From Paenibacillus sp. oral taxon 786 str. D14 (lineage in GTDB: Bacteria; Bacillota; Bacilli; Paenibacillales; Paenibacillaceae): a stretch of 11,621 nucleotides of DNA. The notes below the pieces were generated by a model, which saw nothing but the letters and a program-made list of their open reading frames with translations, ran no database searches and was not told where the DNA came from. The position numbers were made by a program, and so were the translations under genes. The stretch spans positions 68,323-79,943 of the forward strand of contig NZ_GG695974.1 in the NCBI RefSeq assembly GCF_000159955.1. Direction: 5' to 3'. Positions 6,838-11,621 of this stretch are shown here, in pieces; the stretch's first letter is position 1, and every line of letters starts with the position of its first letter.

Positions 6838-7024
6838 TAACTGGAAAAAGTAATGTTAATTTCGGGGAATCGGCGGGATTTTGTCAATTTAGCTGGAAAT
6901 TCTGCTGTTATTTTAATCATTTGATTGGATCTATAGAGTTTTGGTCCAAATTAACAGTAACTTTTACATCTAATTGGTTTCAAATGCGGGAGATTGGCGA
7001 AATTAAAGGTACTTTTTACAGTTA
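6838..7024. repeat. Mirror-symmetric intergenic repeat element, copy 2 (AT type)
   Basis: Four 23-base units are present. Two are direct (6838-6860 and 6890-6912; pattern TAACTGGAAA...GTTAAT or GTTATT) and two inverted (6950-6972 and 7002-7024; on the minus strand TAGATGTAAAA...GTTAAT and TAACTGTAAAA...TTTAAT). Starts are 52 bases apart in both pairs. The central gap is 37 bases, the same as in the element at 928-1110. Total length is 187 bases against 183. Sequence identity to the first element is largely limited to the TAAC and TTA(A)T ends, so the shared geometry is the main argument for kinship. Confidence 0.75.
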
Positions 7025-7044
7025 AGTGCGGCAGATTTCAGATC

Positions 7045-7076
7045 CAGAGCCGCATCCGTGGATATCAGAGCCGCAT
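7045..7076. repeat. Pair of 11-base direct repeats, 21 bases apart
   Basis: CAGAGCCGCAT occurs at 7045-7055 and again at 7066-7076. Start-to-start distance is 21 bases, two helical turns. Just upstream, TGCGGC at 7027-7032 is the inverse of its core and could pair with the first copy. The function is unknown. Confidence 0.6.
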
Positions 7077-7087
7077 TCGATAGATCC

Positions 7088-7117
7088 CCTAGTCTGTATA
7101 CCAGGCTAGGTTTTTTT
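7088..7117 (+). terminator. Rho-independent terminator upstream of the purine control region
   Basis: CCTAG (7088-7092) pairs with CTAGG (7106-7110). A T-G wobble and CTG/CAG continue the stem around a TATAC loop. Seven Ts follow (7111-7117). It probably ends the kinase-regulator transcript 400 bases after glnL and insulates the pur promoter. Confidence 0.85.
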
Positions 7118-7137
7118 GCGTTAGAGGGACATTGTTC

Positions 7138-7150
7138 AAAAACGAACATT
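7138..7150 (+). promoter_or_regulatory. PurBox 1 (PurR binding site)
   Basis: AAAAACGAACATT matches the Bacillus PurR consensus AWWWCCGAACWWT at all positions but one (A for the first C). With the inverted box at 7169-7181 it forms the paired operator expected for the purine repressor PurR, whose release is controlled by PRPP. Confidence 0.8.
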
Positions 7151-7168
7151 CGGATTTTACATTCTATT

Positions 7169-7181
7169 AATGTTCGGATTT
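7169..7181 (-). promoter_or_regulatory. PurBox 2 (PurR binding site, inverted)
   Basis: Read on the minus strand this is AAATCCGAACATT, a perfect match to AWWWCCGAACWWT. It lies 18 bases from PurBox 1 in opposite orientation and ends 3 bases before the -35 hexamer, the standard placement for PurR control. Confidence 0.88.
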
Positions 7182-7184
7182 GAG

Positions 7185-7214
7185 TTGACATGATGTGTCC
7201 GCCATTGGTACACT
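7185..7214 (+). promoter_or_regulatory. Promoter of the purine operon
   Basis: A perfect -35 TTGACA (7185-7190) and a -10 TACACT (7209-7214) are separated by 18 bases. Transcription should begin near 7221, about 30 bases before the riboswitch aptamer. The adjacent PurBoxes support the assignment. Confidence 0.7.
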
Positions 7215-7251
7215 AGGAGAGGAAAGGCGGCTCGCCGCCGAACATCATAAT

Positions 7252-7318
7252 CTCGTATAATGCCGGGAATAGGGCCCGGAAGTTTCTACCCGAGAACCGT
7301 AAATTTTCGGACTACGAG
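7252..7318 (+). ncRNA. Purine riboswitch aptamer, guanine/hypoxanthine type
   Basis: The three-way junction is complete. P1 pairs CTCGTA (7252-7257) with TACGAG (7313-7318). P2 is the CCGGG/CCCGG hairpin starting at about 7263, with its loop. J2/3 carries the conserved TTTCTACC (7283-7290). P3 pairs CGAGAA with TTTTCG around CCGTAAA. J3/1 is ACTA. The specificity base is C (7312), which pairs with guanine or hypoxanthine; an adenine switch has U there. It is linked to a terminator at 7337-7367, so ligand binding is expected to switch purEKBC expression off. Confidence 0.95.
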
Positions 7319-7336
7319 CGAATACGTGATGAAGGT

Positions 7337-7367
7337 AAGGCTACTCCGCACGGAAAGCCTTCTTTTT
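7337..7367 (+). terminator. Riboswitch-controlled terminator
   Basis: AAGGCT (7337-7342) pairs with AGCCTT (7356-7361), and an inner TCC/GGA closes a GCAC loop. A T run follows (7363-7367). It lies 18 bases after the aptamer and is the expected expression platform. Confidence 0.85.
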
Positions 7368-7554
7368 ATGAGCCTGGGCTTGTAAGCACCGGGCTTTGCG
7401 TTGCCGGCGGCGCGGCTGTGGCTGCCCGCACGCAGGTATCGTATTTCGCAGGGTCCGCGAATTTCGGGAAATCTTCGATTGTTTCCAGGAAGTTCGGGGC
7501 CCTTTTCCGTATTCGGCTCATTCTATAGATAGGTTTACAAGAAAACATGAACGT
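7368..7554 (+). other. Long purE leader with a stable hairpin
   Basis: Almost 190 bases separate the riboswitch terminator from the purE ribosome binding site. They begin with a stable bulged hairpin at 7371-7395: AGCCTGG pairs with CCGGGCT through one T-G wobble, then a bulged A and GCT/AGC close a TTGT-type loop. Only three Ts follow, so it is not a standard terminator. The remainder is GC-rich with no clear gene on the + strand. A 51-residue open frame runs on the minus strand (7521 to 7366) without a ribosome binding site. Confidence 0.5.
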
Positions 7555-7566
7555 GGAGGTTGAGGC

Positions 7567-8064
7567 ATGACAGCACAAGTCGCCGTAATCATGGGCAGCA
7601 AATCGGACTGGGAGACGATGTCCCATGCCTGTGCCGTTTTGGACGAACTGCAGATTCCTTACGAAAAAAATGTCGTATCCGCGCACCGCACCCCGGATTT
7701 GATGTTCGAATTCGCCGAGCAGGCCGCAGGCCGCGGTTTGAAGGTCATCATCGCGGGGGCGGGCGGAGCCGCCCACCTGCCGGGCATGGTCGCGGCCAAA
7801 ACCACGCTGCCGGTCATCGGCGTGCCGGTGAAGTCGGCCGCGCTGAACGGGCTCGATTCGCTGCTGTCGATCGTGCAGATGCCGGGCGGCATCCCGGTGG
7901 CGACGGTGGCGATCGGCAAAGCCGGGGCGATCAACGCCGGGCTGCTGGCGGCGCAAATCCTGGGCGCATTTGACTCCGAGGTCATGCGCCGGGTGCAGGA
8001 GCGCCGCGACCGGATCAAAGCCGAGGTGCTGGAGAGCGGCTCGGAGTTGGGAGCGGCGGAATGA
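7567..8064 (+). CDS. purE: N5-carboxyaminoimidazole ribonucleotide mutase (PurE class I)
   Basis: The enzyme converts N5-CAIR, made by PurK, into CAIR in de novo purine synthesis. It is cytoplasmic and normally an octamer. The 165-residue protein shows the class I motifs in order: VIMGSKSDW (7-15), the phosphate-binding and catalytic SAHRTPD (38-44, H40) and [12 protein letters not shown] (63-74), followed by the conserved GVPVKS (85-90) and [11 protein letters not shown]. The partner purK is adjacent, as expected for class I enzymes. GGAGG (7555-7559) stands 7 bases before the ATG. The gene ends with a 4-base ATGA overlap with purK. It is the first gene under PurR and guanine-riboswitch control. 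Confidence 0.97.
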   Translation: MTAQVAVIMGSKSDWETMSHACAVLDELQIPYEKNVVSAHRTPDLMFEFAEQAAGRGLKVIIAGAGGAAHLPGMVAAKTTLPVIGVPVKSAALNGLDSLLSIVQMPGGIPVATVAIGKAGAINAGLLAAQILGAFDSEVMRRVQERRDRIKAEVLESGSELGAAE

Positions 8065-9275
8065 GCGGCGGCGTGATGGGCAAAGCAGGCGGCGGTAATG
8101 GCACCCCGGTGATTGCGCCGGGCGCGACGATCGGCGTGCTCGGCGGCGGGCAGCTCGGCCGGATGATGGCGCTGGCCGGGAGCAACCTTGGCTACCGGTT
8201 CGTAGCCATGGATCCGACGCCGGATGCGCCTTGCGGCCAAGTAGCGGGGCAGATCGTGGCCCGCTACGACGACCAGGCCGCGGCGCGTGAACTTGCGGCG
8301 CGGGCCGATGTGATCACGTACGAGTTCGAAAACGTCGACGCCGGCGTAGCCGCGTTGTTGGAAGAAGCGTCGTACGTGCCCCAAGGCAGCCGATTGCTGT
8401 ATACGACTCAGCATCGGCTGCGGGAGAAGCGAGCCATCGAAGCAGCGGGCGTGAAGGTCGCGCCGTACGCGGAGATCGGCAGCGAGGAGGAGTTGCGCGC
8501 AGCCGTGGCCCGGCTCGGCCTCCCGGCCGTGCTGAAGACGGCCACCGGCGGATATGACGGCAAAGGTCAATGGGTCATTCGCGGCGAGGACGAAATTGCG
8601 CCGGCCTACGCCGAGTTGAGTAAGGCCGGGACGGAGCTCGTGCTAGAGCAATTTGTCCCGTTCGTTAAGGAGCTGTCGGTCATCGCGGCGCGCAGCCCGC
8701 GCGGAGAAATAAAGACGTTCCCGGCAGCGGAGAATATTCATGTCGACAATATTTTGCATGTGTCGATCGTGCCGGCCCGCGTGGAGGAGCAAGTGCAACG
8801 GGAGGCGGAACGGCTTGCGGCCCGAATCGCCGAAGGCTTGGAAGCCGTTGGCCTGCTGGCGGTGGAGATGTTCCTGACCGAGGATGGTGAGCTGTTCGTC
8901 AATGAGCTGGCGCCAAGACCGCATAACTCCGGCCATTACACGATGGAGGCCTGCACGACCTCCCAATTTGAACAGCATGTCCGGGCGATCTGCAATCTGC
9001 CGCTGGGGCCGGTGGAGCTGTTAACGCCGGTCGTGATGGTCAACATCCTGGGCGAGCATTTGGAGGCGGTGCGCAAGGCCGTTGTTACTGGCCAGTGGTT
9101 TGGCGAAGCCGGCGGCGAAACTGGATTCCCGGTGATCCCCAAAGTACACTTATATGGAAAGCACGGAGCCGCTCCCAAACGGAAGATGGGGCATATCAAC
9201 CTGATCTGCCGCAACGTGGAGGACGGGCTGCGTTGGATAGAGCAAACCAACATTTGGAGGAATGAATGTAAATGA
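8061..9275 (+). CDS. purK: N5-carboxyaminoimidazole ribonucleotide synthase (PurK)
   Basis: This ATP-grasp enzyme makes N5-CAIR from AIR, bicarbonate and ATP. It has 404 residues, slightly longer than usual because about 20 residues, rich in glycine, precede the first strand. Landmarks are the nucleotide-binding [12 protein letters not shown] (25-36), YEFENVD (87-93), the ATP-grasp loop GGYDGKGQ (163-170), [12 protein letters not shown] (196-207) and [13 protein letters not shown] (281-293), the Mg-ATP site. The start at 8061 overlaps the purE stop by 4 bases with GGGAG 7 bases ahead, arguing for translational coupling. An in-frame ATG at 8076 is possible but less likely. It ends in another ATGA overlap, with purB. 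Confidence 0.96.
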   Translation: MSGGVMGKAGGGNGTPVIAPGATIGVLGGGQLGRMMALAGSNLGYRFVAMDPTPDAPCGQVAGQIVARYDDQAAARELAARADVITYEFENVDAGVAALLEEASYVPQGSRLLYTTQHRLREKRAIEAAGVKVAPYAEIGSEEELRAAVARLGLPAVLKTATGGYDGKGQWVIRGEDEIAPAYAELSKAGTELVLEQFVPFVKELSVIAARSPRGEIKTFPAAENIHVDNILHVSIVPARVEEQVQREAERLAARIAEGLEAVGLLAVEMFLTEDGELFVNELAPRPHNSGHYTMEACTTSQFEQHVRAICNLPLGPVELLTPVVMVNILGEHLEAVRKAVVTGQWFGEAGGETGFPVIPKVHLYGKHGAAPKRKMGHINLICRNVEDGLRWIEQTNIWRNECK

Positions 9276-10570
9276 TCGAACGCTACAGCAGACCGGAAAT
9301 GAGAGCGATCTGGACGGAGGAAAACAAATTTAAGGCCTGGCTGGAAGTGGAGTTGTGCGCCTGCGAGGCTTGGGCCGAGCTTGGCGTGATCCCGAAGGAA
9401 GACGCCGCGCTGCTGCGCGAGAAGGCTTCGTTTGACATCAACCGGATCTATGAGATCGAGCAGGAAACCCGCCATGACGTGATCGCGTTTACCCGCGCCG
9501 TCTCGGAAAGCCTGGGCCCGGAACGGAAATGGGTGCATTATGGCTTGACCTCGACCGACGTCGTAGACACGGCGCTGGGGTATTTGTTGAAGCAGGCCAA
9601 TGCGATTTTGGAACGGGATATTTTGAATTTTATCGATATTTTGAAAGAAAAAGCCTTGGCTTATAAAGATACCCCAATGATGGGCCGGACCCACGGTGTG
9701 CATGCTGAGCCAACCACGTTTGGTCTGAAAATGGCGCTTTGGCACGAGGAAATGAAACGGAATCTGGAGCGGTTCCGCCGTGCAGCGGAGAATGTTCAAT
9801 TCGGAAAAATCTCCGGTGCCGTTGGTACTTACGCGAACATCGATCCGTTTGTAGAGGAATTTGTCTGCCGCAAGCTGGGCACGACGCCGGCGCCGATTTC
9901 CACGCAGACGCTGCAACGCGATCGTCACGCGGAATATATGGCGACCTTGGCTTTGATCGCGACGTCGCTCGACAAGTTCGCCACAGAAATCCGCGCTTTG
10001 CAGAAGAGCGAATTCCGCGAGGTGGAGGAAGCCTTCGCCAAAGGGCAAAAAGGCTCCTCGGCCATGCCGCATAAACGCAACCCGATCGGCTGCGAGAACA
10101 TCTCCGGCTTGTCCCGCGTGATCCGCGGCCATATGATTTCGGCTTACGAAAACGTAACGCTGTGGCATGAACGCGACATTTCCCACTCTTCGGTTGAACG
10201 GGTGATTCTGCCAGACGCTACGATGCTGCTGAACTACATGCTGAACCGCTTTGGCAATATCGTGAAGAACTTGACGGTGTTCCCGGAAAATATGAAGCGT
10301 AACATGGCTCGCACGTATGGCGTACCGTTCTCCGGCCGCGTGATGACGAAGCTGATCGACAAAGGCTTCAGCCGTGAGCAAGCTTACGACACGGTGCAAC
10401 CGCGCGCGATGCAGGCATGGGAAACGCAGCGTCAATTCCGCGACATCATTGAAGAGACGCCGGAAATTACCGCCGTCTTAAGTAAAGAAGAAATTGAAGA
10501 CGCATTTGATCCGTCCTGGCATCTGAAGCATGTCGATACGATTTTCCGGAAGCTTGGATTAATCGAGTAG
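9272..10570 (+). CDS. purB: Adenylosuccinate lyase (PurB)
   Basis: The enzyme acts twice in purine synthesis, releasing fumarate from SAICAR to give AICAR and from adenylosuccinate to give AMP. It belongs to the fumarase/aspartase superfamily and works as a homotetramer. The 432 residues match the family length (431 in B. subtilis). Seen are the catalytic-site histidines H68 (RHDV), H89 (VHYGLTSTD) and H141 ([14 protein letters not shown]), and the superfamily signature [11 protein letters not shown] (261-271) with the mobile catalytic serine. GGAGG at 9256-9260 lies 11 bases ahead of the ATG, which overlaps the purK stop by 4 bases. From about 9590 on, codon choice seems less GC-rich than in purE and purK, although there is no sign of a breakpoint. 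Confidence 0.97.
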   Translation: MIERYSRPEMRAIWTEENKFKAWLEVELCACEAWAELGVIPKEDAALLREKASFDINRIYEIEQETRHDVIAFTRAVSESLGPERKWVHYGLTSTDVVDTALGYLLKQANAILERDILNFIDILKEKALAYKDTPMMGRTHGVHAEPTTFGLKMALWHEEMKRNLERFRRAAENVQFGKISGAVGTYANIDPFVEEFVCRKLGTTPAPISTQTLQRDRHAEYMATLALIATSLDKFATEIRALQKSEFREVEEAFAKGQKGSSAMPHKRNPIGCENISGLSRVIRGHMISAYENVTLWHERDISHSSVERVILPDATMLLNYMLNRFGNIVKNLTVFPENMKRNMARTYGVPFSGRVMTKLIDKGFSREQAYDTVQPRAMQAWETQRQFRDIIEETPEITAVLSKEEIEDAFDPSWHLKHVDTIFRKLGLIE

Positions 10571-10606
10571 TGGCTTGATAGCGGTTATAGGGGGAGGAGA
10601 AGCTTC

Positions 10607-11506
10607 ATGGCGGTACCGGCAATTTCCACCGCAGCGGATTTGGTGAAGGTCCCGCTGCTGTACAAAGGCAAGGTCCGGGAGCTGTACGATCTTGGCGAGC
10701 ATTATCTGATCGTGGTCACGGACCGCATCTCCGCATTTGATTACGTGCTGGATCCGGCGGTGCCGGACAAGGGGAACGTGCTGAACCGGCTGAGCGCGTT
10801 TTGGTTTGACAAGACGAAGCATCTGTTGGAGAACCACGTGATCCATACAGACGTGGACCGGCTTGGGGACGTGATTCCGGCGGAGCATCGCGAGGCGTTA
10901 CGCAACCGGATCATGGTGACCCGCAAGGCCGAACGCATCGACATTGAATGCGTGGTGCGCGGCTATGTGACCGGCGGCGGCTGGCGGCAGTATGAGAAGA
11001 CCGGCGCGATCAACGGTATCCAGCTACCGGAAGGGCTGCGTAAGAACGCGAAGCTGGCGGAGCCGATTTTTACGCCGGCGGCGAAAAATGACGTGGGCCA
11101 CGACGAGGATATCTCGTTTGCGGAGATGGCGGACAAAGTGGGCCAAGAATTGGCTGAACAGCTGCGGGACCGCAGCCTGGAGATGTACGCCTTTGCCCGG
11201 GATTATTGCGAGGAACGCGGCATCCTGCTCGCGGACTGCAAGCTGGAATTCGGGCTGGTGGACGGCAAGTTGATTGTCATTGACGAGATGTTTACGCCGG
11301 ATGCGTCGAGATTTTGGGCCAAAGAGAACTACGAGCTGGACATCGAGATCGACAGTATGGACAAAGAGCCAGTGCGTACGTATCTCGCCGGTTCCGAGTG
11401 GGATAAGCAGAGCCAACCAGACCCGCTCCCAGCGCAGGTGGTCGAAGCAACGACGCGTCGGTACCGTGAGATTTACCGGCGGCTGACTGGAGCAGAGTTG
11501 GCGTAG
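10607..11506 (+). CDS. purC: SAICAR synthetase (PurC), long type
   Basis: The enzyme joins aspartate to CAIR with ATP to give SAICAR, the step between PurE and PurB. Visible motifs are LLYKGKVRELYD (17-28), VVTDRISAFDYV (36-47), the substrate-site IECVVRGYVTGGGWRQY (113-129), LPEGLRKNAKL, EPIFTPAAK, HDEDIS (165-170) and the metal-site GKLIVIDEMFTPDASRFW (220-237). At 299 residues it is much longer than the roughly 240-residue PurC of Bacillus. The sequence resembles the long Ade1-like class rather than the short class that carries GDEISPD. GGGAGGAG (10592-10599) is a strong ribosome binding site. The 36-base gap after purB contrasts with the overlaps upstream. No terminator is visible after it within the window. 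Confidence 0.96.
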   Translation: MAVPAISTAADLVKVPLLYKGKVRELYDLGEHYLIVVTDRISAFDYVLDPAVPDKGNVLNRLSAFWFDKTKHLLENHVIHTDVDRLGDVIPAEHREALRNRIMVTRKAERIDIECVVRGYVTGGGWRQYEKTGAINGIQLPEGLRKNAKLAEPIFTPAAKNDVGHDEDISFAEMADKVGQELAEQLRDRSLEMYAFARDYCEERGILLADCKLEFGLVDGKLIVIDEMFTPDASRFWAKENYELDIEIDSMDKEPVRTYLAGSEWDKQSQPDPLPAQVVEATTRRYREIYRRLTGAELA

Positions 11507-11534
11507 GGACTGTGCTCAACATTGTCCTTCGCTC

Positions 11535-11621
11535 TAACGGACCACAGGGCCCTTATTGATCCAGATATATGGGGAAGACTGACGTAACGGACCGAGGAGC
11601 CCTTATTTTACCGGGGCGGCC
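11535..11621. repeat. Start of a third mirror repeat element (GGACC type), cut by the window end
   Basis: Two direct 23-base units, TAACGGACC...GCCCTTATT, lie at 11535-11557 and 11585-11607. The spacing is 50 bases, the same as in the element at 928-1110. Their TAACGG and CCCTTA ends are complementary apart from one C-C mismatch. Fourteen bases of the central segment follow before the window ends. The two inverted units expected from the other elements would lie outside. It begins 28 bases after the purC stop. Confidence 0.75.

Larger units (their letters stand above)
6683..7137. other. Long intergenic region between glnL and the purine control region
   Basis: No gene can be supported. From left to right it holds a GC-rich, coding-like stretch (6732-6837), a six-base-pair GC hairpin (CCGGCC/GGCTGG with a GTAA loop, 6813-6828, no T run), a strongly AT-rich mirror repeat element (6838-7024), two 11-base direct repeats (7045 and 7066) and a terminator (7088-7117). 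An open frame runs from 6705 to 7025, but its second half is entirely the repeat element and it has no well-placed ribosome binding site. Confidence 0.7.

Noticed and set aside
7547..7570. Seven-codon frame (MNVEVEA) whose stop overlaps the purE start as ATGA
   Set aside because: It contains the purE ribosome binding site within it and has no ribosome binding site of its own; most likely chance.
7659..8570. 303-codon open frame on the minus strand
   Set aside because: Antisense to purE and purK, low-complexity Ala/Arg/His composition, no motif; a shadow frame.
8936..10435. 499-codon open frame on the minus strand
   Set aside because: It lies antisense across purB and the end of purK, which have complete enzyme motifs. 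Its arginine- and histidine-rich translation is typical of a shadow frame in GC-rich DNA.

Overview
The window looks like chromosomal DNA from a Gram-positive Firmicute, most probably Paenibacillus or a close relative. The grounds are strong AAGGAGG-type ribosome binding sites, a glnQ-H-M-P transporter operon next to a GlnK/GlnL two-component pair, and a purE-K-B-C operon controlled by PurR boxes plus a guanine riboswitch. The genus is an inference from gene content and style. Every supported gene lies on the + strand. I see no insertion sequence, phage gene, tRNA, rRNA or CRISPR array.

Layout: (1) 1-892 holds a small DUF1294 membrane protein and a UspA-type universal stress protein, closed by a strong terminator. 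(2) 893-1345 is a 450-base intergenic region containing a mirror-symmetric repeat element. (3) 1346-4285 is a polar amino-acid ABC importer operon: ATPase (TTG start), lipoprotein receptor and two permeases. (4) 4396-6682 encodes a membrane sensor kinase of the GlnK type and a GlnL/YcbB-type response regulator. (5) 6683-7137 is a second long intergenic region with an AT-rich version of the same repeat element and a terminator. (6) 7138-7566 is the purine-operon control region: two inverted PurBoxes, a promoter, a guanine aptamer, its terminator and an unusually long leader. (7) 7567-11506 is purE-purK-purB-purC, joined by 4-base ATGA overlaps up to purB. (8) 11507-11621 contains the first half of what looks like a third copy of the repeat element.

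How it works together: the kinase and regulator probably sense glutamine or nitrogen status and may control the adjacent importer. Glutamine is the nitrogen donor for de novo purine synthesis, whose steps from AIR to AICAR are encoded downstream (PurK, PurE, PurC, PurB). Purine genes are controlled at initiation (PurR) and at elongation (guanine riboswitch).

The most interesting observation is the repeat element. Two intergenic regions have almost the same geometry, 23-27-23-37-23-27-23 and 23-29-23-37-23-29-23: two direct 23-base units, a central 37 bases, then two inverted units. Their sequences are largely different. The right edge of the window starts a third one with the same 50-base spacing, which gives an exact prediction for the sequence just outside the window.
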